Positions 25,738 through 35,090 are shown, numbered from the stretch's first letter. The stretch: DNA of 64,000 nucleotides from Maritalea porphyrae (GCF_027213965.1 NZ_JAPWGX010000004.1:1-64000), one strand, 5' to 3'. Translations and numbers: made by a program. Notes: generated by a model from the letters alone, not told the origin.

Positions 25738-27228
25738 ATGGCACTCAAGAAAAAGGTCGCGGTAATTGGCGCGGGCGTGAGTGGTTTGGCGACAGCCAAA
25801 ACGTTCAAAGAGAAGGGTCATGATGTAACAGTGATCGAACGCAGCCACGATTTGGGCGGTGTTTGGGAATTGTCACGCTCTTACCCTGACGTGCAAACAC
25901 AAAGCCCGAAAGATCTTTATCGATATACCGATAAAGCGATGCCGGACGATTATCCTGAATGGCCCAAGGGTCCGCAGGTGCATGCCTATTTGGATAGTTA
26001 TGCAAAAGATTATAATTTGCGGGATCTTATTCGTTTTAACACCAGTGTTTCAGGCATGGCACGACGTGCAGATGGAGCGCCAGGTTGGACCCTTTCTGTT
26101 GTTGATGAAAGTGGGAAGGAAACGGAAGAAGATTTTGATTTTCTTGCGGTTTGCACCGGGCAATTCAGCGAAAAGAACATCCTAACACACCCGGGCCAAG
26201 AAGCGTTTGAGGCCCAGGGTGGGCAGGTGATGCATTCGTCTGAATATACGGACCCTTCGATTGTTGAAGGCAAGGACGTTACCGTGCTTGGCTTTTCCAA
26301 GTCTGCCACGGACATTGCGGTTAATGCGGTGAAGCAAGGCGCGAAGTCGGTAAATATTATTTATCTGCAAAGCGTTTGGCGGGTGCCCTATTTCATTGGT
26401 GGGCTGATCAACTTTAAGCGCATCCTTTATATCCGTAAGCAGGAAGACATGTTCCCAAAATGGGGCATGAACCCGATGCAAAAACTGGCGCATGCCATAG
26501 GAAAGCCGTTCGTTTGGGCAAATTGGCGTGGGTTGGAGGCTTTGCTGACCATTCAGTTGAAGCTGAACAAAACTGGCTTGAAGCCGGACATTAAGATCGA
26601 AGACGAGATCAATTGTTCGGTGCCAATTGTAACGCCCGGACTGTTCGACATGATAGCGGACGGGCGCATTAAAGCGACCAAAGGCACCTTCAAAGAATAT
26701 GATGGGGACAGTGTTGTTCTAACCGGTGGCGAGCGGGTGAAAACAGACTTGGCCATTCAAGCGGTCGGGTGGAAATTGGGCGTGCCATTTTTGCCGGATG
26801 AATATCAGCAAAAACTGATTGAGGAAGATGGCCAGTATCGGCTTTATCGCATCATCGCAAATCCTGATTTGCCGGATATGGGCTTTGTTGGGTTCAACTC
26901 CTCATTTTGTACGGTGCTATGTGCCGATTTGGCCGCAAACTGGTTGGTGCGCTATGCGGACGGCAAGTTGGCAAAGCAACCAACGCCAGGCGAAATGCAC
27001 AATAACATCGACATGATGCTCAATTGGAAGCGCAACGAAAAACCTTCCGCCAAAGTCTATGGTGGGCTGTGTGTCGCGCCGTACCATTTCGCGCATTTTG
27101 ACGAGTTGCTCGACGATATGGGCGCGAAGAAGCGTCACCGCAACCCGATTGCGGAAAACCTCGCGCCGCCAAATGCGGATGCCTATCGCGAGTTTTTGAA
27201 TTCGACCCCGGACTACAGAGTTAGCTAG
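25738..27228 (+). CDS. Flavin-containing monooxygenase
   Basis: 496 residues. The FAD motif is GAGVSGLATAKTF (about 11-23) followed by the E-R dinucleotide end VIERSHDLGGVWE. The NADPH-binding region has the variant VLGFSKSATDIAV (about 183-195), and DLAIQAVGWKLG marks the FMO-type C-terminal segment. A strong GGAGGAGGGG ribosome site precedes ATG 25738. FMO and Baeyer-Villiger enzymes of this group oxidise ketones or nitrogen and sulfur centres; the substrate is unknown. Followed by a cupin gene, with an AraC regulator divergent. Confidence 0.88.
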   Translation: MALKKKVAVIGAGVSGLATAKTFKEKGHDVTVIERSHDLGGVWELSRSYPDVQTQSPKDLYRYTDKAMPDDYPEWPKGPQVHAYLDSYAKDYNLRDLIRFNTSVSGMARRADGAPGWTLSVVDESGKETEEDFDFLAVCTGQFSEKNILTHPGQEAFEAQGGQVMHSSEYTDPSIVEGKDVTVLGFSKSATDIAVNAVKQGAKSVNIIYLQSVWRVPYFIGGLINFKRILYIRKQEDMFPKWGMNPMQKLAHAIGKPFVWANWRGLEALLTIQLKLNKTGLKPDIKIEDEINCSVPIVTPGLFDMIADGRIKATKGTFKEYDGDSVVLTGGERVKTDLAIQAVGWKLGVPFLPDEYQQKLIEEDGQYRLYRIIANPDLPDMGFVGFNSSFCTVLCADLAANWLVRYADGKLAKQPTPGEMHNNIDMMLNWKRNEKPSAKVYGGLCVAPYHFAHFDELLDDMGAKKRHRNPIAENLAPPNADAYREFLNSTPDYRVS

Positions 27229-27298
27229 CGGGCCGAACTTTCGCCGCCGCGTGACGACAAAATGCGGCGGCACTTAAAAACCTAAATGGAGAGAGAAG

Positions 27299-27742
27299 AT
27301 GGATATGACACCCGGCATTACGCCGAGCGGTGAGGGCATTTCTGCGCTCAAATGGAACATATTGGGACAAACCTATATTCCAAAACTGCTTTCAGAAAAT
27401 ACGTTCATTTGGCATGCATTGTTGCCAGCAGATAGCTTCGTGCCGCCGCACATTCACCCCACCCAAGATGAGTGGATCACCCTGTTAGACGGTGAATTAG
27501 AGTTGGCATTTGGCGACGAAATTTTGACAGCACGTGCTGGTGATACGGTGCGCATGCCAATGGGGATTGCCCACGGAATCACCAATAAATCAGGCAAGGA
27601 TGCCAACTGCTTCTTTGGCGTTGCGCCAAGCCGCAAGCTGTTTGATTTGTTTAACGCGTTGCACGATTTGGGGGATCCTGAAGAAGTTGTGCGTCTATCT
27701 GCATTACACGAGGTGAATTTCCTTCCCCCGCCAGCAGAGTAG
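27299..27742 (+). CDS. Cupin-domain protein
   Basis: 147 residues with the two cupin motifs: PPHIHPTQDEWITLLDGELE (metal-binding His-x-His and Glu) and PMGIAHGITN (third histidine). ATG 27299 follows GGAGAGAGAAG. It is 70 nt after the monooxygenase gene and probably cotranscribed. It may be an isomerase or dioxygenase acting on the monooxygenase product, or a small-molecule sensor. Function is not assigned. Confidence 0.85.
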   Translation: MDMTPGITPSGEGISALKWNILGQTYIPKLLSENTFIWHALLPADSFVPPHIHPTQDEWITLLDGELELAFGDEILTARAGDTVRMPMGIAHGITNKSGKDANCFFGVAPSRKLFDLFNALHDLGDPEEVVRLSALHEVNFLPPPAE

Positions 27743-27769
27743 ATACTTTCATTCCTAACCCCATTAGAT

Positions 27770-27800
27770 GGGCGGGGGCATAGCCGGTCTCCGCCCTTTT
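27770..27800 (+). terminator. Rho-independent terminator after the cupin gene
   Basis: GGGCGG (27770-27775) pairs with CCGCCC (27791-27796), with an inner GGC/GCC pairing in the loop, and TTTT follows on the plus strand. Confidence 0.6.
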
Positions 27801-27900
27801 GTAGGACAAAAGGAATTCTGTTGTAAAAGAGAGTATCACCATATAGTGCTGCCTCGAACTGAATACTGATAATACGGCCCAAGTAAGGCGTTGGTTTCTA

Positions 27901-28641
27901 ATGGAGCAGCTTGAAAAGCTATACGATTGTGCTGAGCGACATTTGGTGGATAGCTTTGATTGGCCGGCGTTTTCCCATGCGTTTTCAGAAGCATTCGCGG
28001 CCGAATTTTCTCTTTATTGTACATTTGGCGACGGCCTGAATTCGGGTGCAGACGAATATAAAATTTACGCCACGTCTGACACCGCGTGTGTAACTGATTT
28101 TTTTGAAAACGGTTTTTATCAAATCAGGCCAATGCATGAGGAAGACTTGGCGCCGCTAGAGCCACATCGGCGAACAGACTATGTATCCGATGAGCAAGTA
28201 AAGGAACTTGGACCCTTTTATTCATTTATGCAAAAGCACGACGTTTTCTATTTGATGATTTCGCCTGCGATCATGCCAGATGGTTCGTTGTTATCGCTTG
28301 TTGTCTGGCGCGGCGAAAAAATGCGTGACTTTGACGATCTTGAGAAACAAAGGCTTGCCCTTTTCTTGAGATATATCGTCGCATTGATACGTAAACAGGA
28401 ACTTGTGGCGCCAAATATTGAAGCTCGGTTGGTCAGCTTTGGAAAGAAACACGGGCTAACCGCGACAGAGACCGAGATTTTGGGCGGGTTATTGGCTGGC
28501 CAGTCACTTCGTGAATTTGCCGCTTCGAGTAATCGTACTTATGCAACGGTACGCTCACACGTGAAGACGATATTGAGCAAATGTCACGTCAATAGTCAGG
28601 TGGGTTTGCTCAGAGAATTCTATTCATTGATTGAAAGATGA
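27901..28641 (+). CDS. LuxR-type transcriptional regulator
   Basis: 246 residues. The C-terminal LuxR helix-turn-helix (about 178-240) reads GLTATETEILGGLLAGQSLREFAASSNRTYATVRSHVKTIL. The N-terminal 170 residues resemble no autoinducer domain that I can confirm; a PAS/GAF-like sensor is possible. It lies after a terminator, so has its own promoter. Convergent with the TRAP transporter operon. Targets unknown. Confidence 0.8.
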   Translation: MEQLEKLYDCAERHLVDSFDWPAFSHAFSEAFAAEFSLYCTFGDGLNSGADEYKIYATSDTACVTDFFENGFYQIRPMHEEDLAPLEPHRRTDYVSDEQVKELGPFYSFMQKHDVFYLMISPAIMPDGSLLSLVVWRGEKMRDFDDLEKQRLALFLRYIVALIRKQELVAPNIEARLVSFGKKHGLTATETEILGGLLAGQSLREFAASSNRTYATVRSHVKTILSKCHVNSQVGLLREFYSLIER

Positions 28642-28703
28642 TAGCTGAAGAACGGGTGAAAATGGACTGCCGCGACTTTTCAGGCCGCGACAGCCTTGTG
28701 TAA

Positions 28704-30110
28704 CTAACCTAGCAGCAAACTCGGTAACCACAGGACGATGCCTGGGAAGGCAATCAGCACGGCGATTGTGATCGCGTCGGCCACAAAGAATGGTGATGCG
28801 CCGCGGAACACGTCTTGTACTGAAATGTCCGAACGAACGCCCGCGACCACAAAACAATTGAGACCAATGGGTGGGGTGATCAGACAAAGCTCTGCCATTT
28901 TTACTACAATAATCCCAAACCAGATCGCACAGCCCCAACCGCTCATGCCAAAGGCACTGTCGGCTGCGGTGACGTCCATGCCGCCATTCAGAGCCATTAC
29001 GGCAGGGAACACAACGGGTAGGGTTAAGAGCAGCATGCCAATGGCATCCATGAACATGCCGAGTATGGCGTAAGCGCACAGGATTAGGATCAAGGTGACC
29101 ATTGGATTTTGTTCAAGGGTTACAATCCAATCCGAGAACGCGCCGGGTAGGTCGGCAAAACCCAAGAAGCGTACAAAGATCAATACGCCCCAAATGATGG
29201 TGAAAATCATCACGGCCAATTTGCCCGTTTCCATCAAAGCATCTTTGAACTGTGGCCATCGCATACCGTGGATCAGTGCCATGACAAAGATCACGAACGC
29301 GCCGATTGCTCCGCCTTCGGTTGGTGTGCCCCAAGCATCACCACCAAATGGATTGTAGATGAAGCAAATGATGATGATGACCACAAAGAAGATGGGAAAT
29401 GCTGGCGGCAATGACTTGAACCGTTCACTCCAAGAGAAACCCCGAACCGGTGGCCCGAGATTTTTGTTGAAGGTTGCCATCAAAACAACCAGCCCGCCGT
29501 AAATGAGTGCGGAAACAGCGCCCGGTAAGAAGCCGGCCAGAAGCAATGCGCCCACATCTTGCTCGACGATAATTGCGTAAATGACCAAAATCGCTGATGG
29601 AGGAATGAGCGAGGCCAATGTGCCGCCAGCCGCCACAACACCTGCGGCAAAACGCTTGTCGTAGCCGATTTTAAGCATTTCAGGGATTGCGATACGGGCA
29701 AACACAGCGGATGTGGCAACCGAAGCACCAGAAACGGCCGCAAAGCCAGCGGTAGCAAATACGGTTGCAACCCCCATGCCGCCCGGTAGCCAGCCAACCC
29801 AACGTTTTGCCGCTTCAAACAATGCCTTGGTGAGGCCTGCGTAGTAGGCGAGATATCCAATGAGGATAAATGTCGGGATAAGCGATAGGGCTTGTGACGA
29901 CACTTTTGAGTGTGGCACTTGCCCAGCGGTTTTGGTGGCAACTTCAAGGGCCCAGAAAAACTGGTTGGGGTCATAGCCCTTCTTGGACCAGAAAATCCAA
30001 ATCAGACCTGTAAGGCCGGCGAGGGCCGCCGCGAATGCTACACGAACGCCGATCAAAACCATGATAAGCAGCAGCCCAGTGACCACGAGACCAATATCAA
30101 TTGAACTCAT
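28704..30110 (-). CDS. TRAP transporter large permease (DctM family)
   Basis: 468 residues with a dozen or so membrane segments. The DctM signatures include FILIGYLAYYAGLTKALFEAA, ATAGFAAVSGASVATSAVF and AGGTLASLIPPSAILVIYAI. It overlaps the DctQ gene by 4 nt (ATGA). It moves the substrate by Na+ symport with the Q and P subunits. The substrate class is probably a carboxylate. Confidence 0.93.
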   Translation of the reverse strand: MSSIDIGLVVTGLLLIMVLIGVRVAFAAALAGLTGLIWIFWSKKGYDPNQFFWALEVATKTAGQVPHSKVSSQALSLIPTFILIGYLAYYAGLTKALFEAAKRWVGWLPGGMGVATVFATAGFAAVSGASVATSAVFARIAIPEMLKIGYDKRFAAGVVAAGGTLASLIPPSAILVIYAIIVEQDVGALLLAGFLPGAVSALIYGGLVVLMATFNKNLGPPVRGFSWSERFKSLPPAFPIFFVVIIIICFIYNPFGGDAWGTPTEGGAIGAFVIFVMALIHGMRWPQFKDALMETGKLAVMIFTIIWGVLIFVRFLGFADLPGAFSDWIVTLEQNPMVTLILILCAYAILGMFMDAIGMLLLTLPVVFPAVMALNGGMDVTAADSAFGMSGWGCAIWFGIIVVKMAELCLITPPIGLNCFVVAGVRSDISVQDVFRGASPFFVADAITIAVLIAFPGIVLWLPSLLLG

Positions 30111-30754
30111 TTTGCTGTCTCCTCATCATCAAAGCCTGAAACGTGCTCAGCTTCACGTGCGGCTTGGGTTGCTGCATCTTCGATTAGGGGAACCGCAACG
30201 GGTTCTAATGTGCCGGTACGCAATGCCCTTCCATAGCCCCAAAGTTGTATGAGTAGGCGGAGTGAAAGGATGAAGAAGGCAAATGGGGCGAGCAGTTTTG
30301 CGGGCCAAAGCGGAATGCCAATGTCCATTGATGAATCGCGGCTCCACATGGGGGCAGCAAAATCGAAAGAACGAGCAAAGTGAGCCCAAGACCCCCACAT
30401 TAACAAAAGCATCAGAAGTAGCATTACTAGTGTTGAAATGAACTCGGCGGTCCAAAGCGCTCGGCCTGTTAGCCGACCAACCAAAATGTCCATGCGAATG
30501 TGCCCACCAACGCGTTGGGTATAGGCCACACCGACAAAAGCTATAAGCGGCATTGCCTGTTCAATCCAGTCCACATATCCAGGCAATGGTCGATTGAAGA
30601 AATTGCGACCACCAACCGATGCAACTGCCATGAGCATGAGTGAAAAGACGGCAAGGCCGCCAATAAAGGCGAGAACGCCTTCGAGTTTGAACAGCTCGCG
30701 ATCAAATCTTGATAGCCAACTATCGTCGGTTAGAACAGATGAAGCACCTGCCAT
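30107..30754 (-). CDS. TRAP transporter small permease (DctQ family)
   Basis: 215 residues with four predicted membrane helices. GRNFFNRPLPGYVDWIEQAMPLIAFVGVAYTQRVGGHIRMDIL is the conserved DctQ core (about 50-92). GGGGGAG lies just upstream of the ATG. Coupled to DctM. It has a roughly 30-residue acidic C-terminal tail. Confidence 0.9.
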   Translation of the reverse strand: MAGASSVLTDDSWLSRFDRELFKLEGVLAFIGGLAVFSLMLMAVASVGGRNFFNRPLPGYVDWIEQAMPLIAFVGVAYTQRVGGHIRMDILVGRLTGRALWTAEFISTLVMLLLMLLLMWGSWAHFARSFDFAAPMWSRDSSMDIGIPLWPAKLLAPFAFFILSLRLLIQLWGYGRALRTGTLEPVAVPLIEDAATQAAREAEHVSGFDDEETAK

Positions 30755-30769
30755 TTTAGTCTCCCCCAG

Positions 30770-30789
30770 TTTGAAGTATTCGCTTCAAA
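30770..30789. promoter_or_regulatory. Palindrome TTTGAAG-N6-CTTCAAA before dctQ
   Basis: A perfect 7-bp inverted repeat ends 16 bases upstream of the DctQ start codon. It contains the word TTGAAGTAT, also present in the right arm of the catabolic operator at 18077-18093. It could be an mRNA hairpin or an operator. Confidence 0.35.
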
Positions 30790-30805
30790 TCCAGTTTAGA
30801 TAAAA

Positions 30806-30846
30806 TTCACCCGGCGTCACGCTTTGATATGGCGCGGCCGGGCGAA
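30806..30846 (-). terminator. Stem-loop between TRAP binding protein and permease genes
   Basis: TTCACCCGGC (30806-30815) pairs with GCCGGGCGAA (30837-30846) with one mismatch. On the minus strand it follows the binding-protein stop and is followed by TTTTAT. It probably acts as a partial terminator, so more DctP than DctQM is made. Confidence 0.5.
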
Positions 30847-30861
30847 CTTAAATCAGGTTGC

Positions 30862-31863
30862 TTAGTTTGCTAGTGTTGAAAGCACGAGGTCGAGCAGCTC
30901 TTGTGCTGGCAGACCTTTTGCGTTGTTGTCGTCAACCCAAGCTTGAGCAATGCCACCAGCTGCAGAACGGAAAGCTGCGAGCTCTTCGTCTGAGTAGGTA
31001 ATCTGCTCGATGCCACGTTCTTCAAGCGCTGGGCCCCAAGCTGCCATTGTTGCATTGTTGTAGTTGTCGACGTAGTGGCCAAGTGCTTCTGGAATTGAGC
31101 TTAGAAGTGCTTCACGGTGTGCATCAGACAAGCCGTTCAATGCATCTGTGTTGGCAACAACTGGGCAGTTGACGGTGCCCGGGTTCAAGTTGGTGGTCCA
31201 CCACTTGCCGCTTTCGATGGTGCCATAAGACATGTGAGCGTGTGGTGCGAATGAAACAGCTTTCACAACGCCTGAATCAAGTGCTTGGCGTACTTCGGTT
31301 GCTGACATTGAGTTTGGAACTGCCATTACAGATTCCATCGCACGGCCAATACCGCCAGTTGCGCGAACTGTCATGCCTTCAAAATCGGCAACGGTGCGTG
31401 GCGCATCGCCGACACCAACAAAGTTATATTGTGGCAAAGGAGATGGCATCAAAAGCGTTGCATTCCAACGGCCCAAGTCTTTTTGTGTTGCTGGGTGGTT
31501 GTAAACGGCCATCGATGCTGCAATTTCAGCTTCCAACGAGCTTACGCCAAGGAAAGGCAGTTCAAGAACGGTGATTGAGGGGTTTTTGTCTGCGTGGTAG
31601 CCCGCGCAGAATTGTGCCATTTCAAACGCGCCAATGGAAATGCCGTCAAGGTTTTCCCGGTTTTTGGATAGGCCGCCATATGATAGGTTTAGCGTGAAAT
31701 CACCGCCGGTTTTTTGAGAAACCAACTCAGCTAATTTTTCAACGTGCTCAGTGAAAGCGCGACGTTTGCCCCAAAGCGAAACATTCCATTCGACAGCCAT
31801 TGCTTCTGCAGCAAAGCCAAATGTTAGCGTGGTTGCGACAGCAACCTTAAAGATCGTTTTCAT
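30862..31863 (-). CDS. TRAP transporter substrate-binding protein (DctP family)
   Basis: About 333 residues from ATG 31863, preceded by GGGAGGAAATT. Signal peptide MKTIFKVAVATTLTFGFAAEAMA. The DctP fold includes VRATGGIGRAMESVMAVPNSMSATEVRQALDSGVVKAV, whose arginine binds the substrate carboxylate in this family. Periplasmic. First gene of the P-Q-M operon. The adjacent two-component system presumably controls it. Confidence 0.9.
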   Translation of the reverse strand: MKTIFKVAVATTLTFGFAAEAMAVEWNVSLWGKRRAFTEHVEKLAELVSQKTGGDFTLNLSYGGLSKNRENLDGISIGAFEMAQFCAGYHADKNPSITVLELPFLGVSSLEAEIAASMAVYNHPATQKDLGRWNATLLMPSPLPQYNFVGVGDAPRTVADFEGMTVRATGGIGRAMESVMAVPNSMSATEVRQALDSGVVKAVSFAPHAHMSYGTIESGKWWTTNLNPGTVNCPVVANTDALNGLSDAHREALLSSIPEALGHYVDNYNNATMAAWGPALEERGIEQITYSDEELAAFRSAAGGIAQAWVDDNNAKGLPAQELLDLVLSTLAN

Positions 31864-31976
31864 AATTTCCTCCCAAAAGAATCCCAAACCCGAACCAAAT
31901 GGATCGTGTTGAAAGCTATCCTACCGATTGGGCGAGTTTTGCCTATGAAGAAAACTGCGTAGGCGCGCGCAAGACC

Positions 31977-32005
31977 CCTTGCGGAAATCCGCAGGGTGGT
32001 TTTTT
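31977..32005 (+). terminator. Hairpin downstream of the DctD-like gene
   Basis: CCTTGCGGA (about 31978-31986) pairs with TCCGCAGGG across AA, followed by six T on the plus strand. It lies between the stop of the DctD-like gene (minus) and the DctP start. The T-run is on the plus side, so it best blocks antisense readthrough. On the minus strand it is only a hairpin. Confidence 0.4.
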
Positions 32006-32008
32006 AGT

Positions 32009-33358
32009 CTAGAGCAATTCGTCTTTGTTCAAATTTAGTTTTACAATTTTCTCGTTGAGCGTGCGCCTGCCAATCCCCAAGGCTTCAGCGACCGCGTCCA
32101 TTTTTCCCTTATGCGTGCGGATCGCTTTGGCGATGAGCGAACGTTCGAAAGCGGCAACAGCTTCGCGCAAAGTTTCGGGCACGTCGCCCATATCGTTTTG
32201 CACGCGCAAGGCCTCAGTTACGGTGCCACCGCCTCGGCGAGATGCAAGGACCAATCGTTCAGCCACATTGCGTAGTTCGCGCACGTTGCCCGGCCAATCA
32301 TGGGCGATCAGTACGGCCATGTCCTCTGCGGTGACCTCAGGGATTTCGGTTTCGTAAAGCTCTGCGTAATTTTGCAAGAAATGTTCGAACAACAAAGGAA
32401 TATCATCACGCCGAGACCGCAGGGTTGGCAGGTCGATCACCACGTTGTTCAACCGAAAATAAAGGTCAGAACGAAACCGTCCTTCTTCGATCGCTTGGTC
32501 TAGAGGTTCATTTGATGCGGACACGATGCGCACATCCACTGTAATGGGTTTGTACGCGCCTATGGGCAGGACTTCGCGCAATTCGATTGCACGCAACAAC
32601 TTGGCTTGAACATCAAGAGTGCACGTACCTATTTCATCCAGAAATAAAGTGCCCCCTTCGGCTTGGCGAAAAAGGCCCTGTGTTTTGTCTTTTTCTCCAA
32701 AAACACGTTGCTCAAATCCGTCCGCTGCGATGTTGGCGCAATTGATGGCAAGGAATGGGCCATTGGCCCGTTCAGACAGATTGTGTAACGCGCGCGCAAC
32801 AAGCTCCTTACCCGTGCCCGTTTCACCCAATATAAGCGCTGCGGCGTGGGCGGAGGAAAAGTCCAACACACTTTCGCGCACCGATTGCAGAAGTTCAGAT
32901 TTTCCCAGTAAGACCCGGTCCAGGCCAGACAAGGTGGCCAATTGGTTGCGCAAACGTTCTGCATCCTTGGACAGGCGATGCTTTTCAGCGGCATTGCGCA
33001 AAATGGTTAGAAGCCTTTGTGGATCGAATGGTTTTTCCAAGAAGCTATAGGCGCCATCGCGCATGGCTTGCACAGCGGTTGGGATATCGCCATGGGCGGA
33101 AATTAAAACGATCGGCAATTGCGCAACGCCTGATTTCTCGTTCAATAGGTCGAGCCCAGATGTTTTGGGCATGCGCACATCTGACAGAATTACGTCTGGC
33201 ACGAAAGCGGCGACCTTGTCGGCAACAGATGTTGCGTCAGCAAGCGCCTGTGTTTCCCAACCAGCGGCCCCCATCAAGTGCGTCAACGACTGACGCATTT
33301 CCTTATCGTCATCGATAATGATGGCACGAAAATTGGCGCTTTTGGCTGTTGGTGACAA
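32009..33358 (-). CDS. DctD-like NtrC-family response regulator lacking GAFTGA
   Basis: 449 residues: receiver domain (DDD at 16-18, phospho-Asp D60), AAA+ domain with Walker A GETGTGKE (about 178-185) and Walker B GGTLFLDEIG (about 235-244), and a Fis-type HTH (ALGIGRRTLNEKIVKLNL). The loop expected to read GAFTGA is replaced by VFGEKDKTQGLF, so contact with sigma-54 is unlikely. The start is TTG 33358 with AAGGAA upstream; no ATG is near. Forms a pair with the kinase gene 10 nt upstream. Confidence 0.88.
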   Translation of the reverse strand: MSPTAKSANFRAIIIDDDKEMRQSLTHLMGAAGWETQALADATSVADKVAAFVPDVILSDVRMPKTSGLDLLNEKSGVAQLPIVLISAHGDIPTAVQAMRDGAYSFLEKPFDPQRLLTILRNAAEKHRLSKDAERLRNQLATLSGLDRVLLGKSELLQSVRESVLDFSSAHAAALILGETGTGKELVARALHNLSERANGPFLAINCANIAADGFEQRVFGEKDKTQGLFRQAEGGTLFLDEIGTCTLDVQAKLLRAIELREVLPIGAYKPITVDVRIVSASNEPLDQAIEEGRFRSDLYFRLNNVVIDLPTLRSRRDDIPLLFEHFLQNYAELYETEIPEVTAEDMAVLIAHDWPGNVRELRNVAERLVLASRRGGGTVTEALRVQNDMGDVPETLREAVAAFERSLIAKAIRTHKGKMDAVAEALGIGRRTLNEKIVKLNLNKDELL

Positions 33359-33368
33359 TGATTGTTCC

Positions 33369-35090
33369 TTAAGTCAGGGGCAATTGAACGGTGAATTTTG
33401 CACCTATTTCACAATCGATGGCGCTGAGCAATCCTTTGTGTTCACGAACAATGGCAGCAGAAATGGCCAAACCAAGTCCCATGCCTTCACCTGAAGGTTT
33501 GTTGGTGTGAAAGGGTTCTTGCAGTTGTTCGATGCTTTGTCCCCGCAGCCCATGGCCCCAGTCGCGTACGGAAATTTTTATCGCCCCATCGTGTAAAACG
33601 GCGCGAATTTCGATGCGTTTACTTTGCAGGTCTTGCAGAGCAGCGATTGCATTGCGGATCAAGTTGACCAGCACCTGTTCCAATCGTTGGCGCATGCCGC
33701 TGATTGCTGGCAAATCCTTTGGTACAATGACGTGCAAGTCGATATGTTTGTTCGAAAGGTCGTGTTTTGTGAGGCCGACCGCACCGTCGATCAGGTCGGC
33801 AATATCGATCGTCTCGGTGTTATTATCACCGGGCATTGAAAAGAACTTTAGTTCCTTTGTTATGTTCTCCATGCGCCGCACAAGTCCGTTGAGGTGGTCA
33901 ATGACACCGCCGGGCTTATGGCCGCTGGAAATTTCCTCTGCTGCAAGGTAGTTGCGCATAGCGGAAATGGGCTGCCCTAACTCGTGGGTGATAGAGGCGG
34001 CCAATTGGCCAAGTGCGGCCAATTTGCTTGTGCGTGCCAATTCGGATCTTGTTTGTTCGAGACGAATTTCTGTTGCCTTGCGTTCTTCTATTTCAACGAT
34101 CAGTTTTTGCCGGTCATCGTGTGAGGCTTTTAGCGCGCGCTGGAGTTGATTTGACCTAAAGGTGATAAAACCAATGCCCATGGCGGCCATAACAATTGTG
34201 GCCAGAATGATCACAAACCAGGTGCGCTCAAAAAGGGTAGATGTTGGCTTGATGTACCAAAGGGTCCAGCCTTGTTGTTCGACATCTTTATTGGCGTAGA
34301 GATATGTTGTTCCATCGAGCAGGACTTCGCTATCGGGGCGCAGTTCCCAATTTAACGGTAGCAATTCTTGTTTGCCGAATTGTTGCTTGTTTTGAATGGC
34401 GATGCGTTGGTTTTCGCTTAGGTCCGTTGTGGCGTGATAGCGCCATTGATCTGAAGTGGCGAAGACGACGATACCCTCTTTGTTGGTGACCAAAATATCG
34501 TCACCAGAAGCGGCCCAAGCGCCTGTGAGTTCACTCAGCGCGATCTTTAGAGCCACCACTCCAATTGCATTTCCACTTTCATCACTGACCGCGTTGCCGA
34601 TGAAGTATCCAGGTGTGAAAGTGGTCGCGCCAATGGCGAAAAACTCGCCGCGCTTGCCAGCCATTGCGTCCTTAAAGTACGGACGAAAACCGTAGTTTTT
34701 GCCCAAGAAATTGATCTCTTGGGCATAGTTGGAGGCAGCGATTGTCCACCCGTTTTCATCCATGACGTAGATGGCTTCGGCTTTAGAGCGGTGGGCAAAA
34801 TCTTCAAGTCGTTGGTTAAGCCCGTCAACCTCGCCCCGGGACAAAGCGCGCACAACCGCTGGGTCCTGCGCGACAATAAAGGGCAGATGCTCTAGGCGCT
34901 CAAGCGCACTCAACAAAGTGGAGTGATAAAGTTGCGCGCGGCCTTCTGCCCGCTCTAATTCAACCGCTTTGAAAACAGAAAACGAAGCGAAAAACAGCGT
35001 AAGAAGTCCACCAAGTAGCAACGCCGCAAAGAGCGCAGTGTAAAGGATTGTCTTGGCTGGTGTGCGTCTATTGTGTTCGCCGTTGCTCAT
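33369..35090 (-). CDS. DctB-like sensor histidine kinase
   Basis: About 573 residues from ATG 35090 (an in-frame TTG lies at 35135). It has an N-terminal membrane helix, a periplasmic double-Cache sensor of about 240 residues, a second membrane helix, a coiled coil and then the kinase core. The H-box is LGQLAASITHELGQPISAMRNYL, the N-box NLIRNAIAAL, and the G-boxes DWGHGL and GEGMGLGLAI. It senses an external carboxylate and phosphorylates the DctD-like partner, controlling the nearby TRAP transporter. Confidence 0.9.
   Translation of the reverse strand: MSNGEHNRRTPAKTILYTALFAALLLGGLLTLFFASFSVFKAVELERAEGRAQLYHSTLLSALERLEHLPFIVAQDPAVVRALSRGEVDGLNQRLEDFAHRSKAEAIYVMDENGWTIAASNYAQEINFLGKNYGFRPYFKDAMAGKRGEFFAIGATTFTPGYFIGNAVSDESGNAIGVVALKIALSELTGAWAASGDDILVTNKEGIVVFATSDQWRYHATTDLSENQRIAIQNKQQFGKQELLPLNWELRPDSEVLLDGTTYLYANKDVEQQGWTLWYIKPTSTLFERTWFVIILATIVMAAMGIGFITFRSNQLQRALKASHDDRQKLIVEIEERKATEIRLEQTRSELARTSKLAALGQLAASITHELGQPISAMRNYLAAEEISSGHKPGGVIDHLNGLVRRMENITKELKFFSMPGDNNTETIDIADLIDGAVGLTKHDLSNKHIDLHVIVPKDLPAISGMRQRLEQVLVNLIRNAIAALQDLQSKRIEIRAVLHDGAIKISVRDWGHGLRGQSIEQLQEPFHTNKPSGEGMGLGLAISAAIVREHKGLLSAIDCEIGAKFTVQLPLT

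Noticed and set aside
31864-32008. Possible sigma-54 promoter before dctP
   Set aside because: GG-N10-GC spacings occur by chance, but no match to TGGCAC-N5-TTGC is present.
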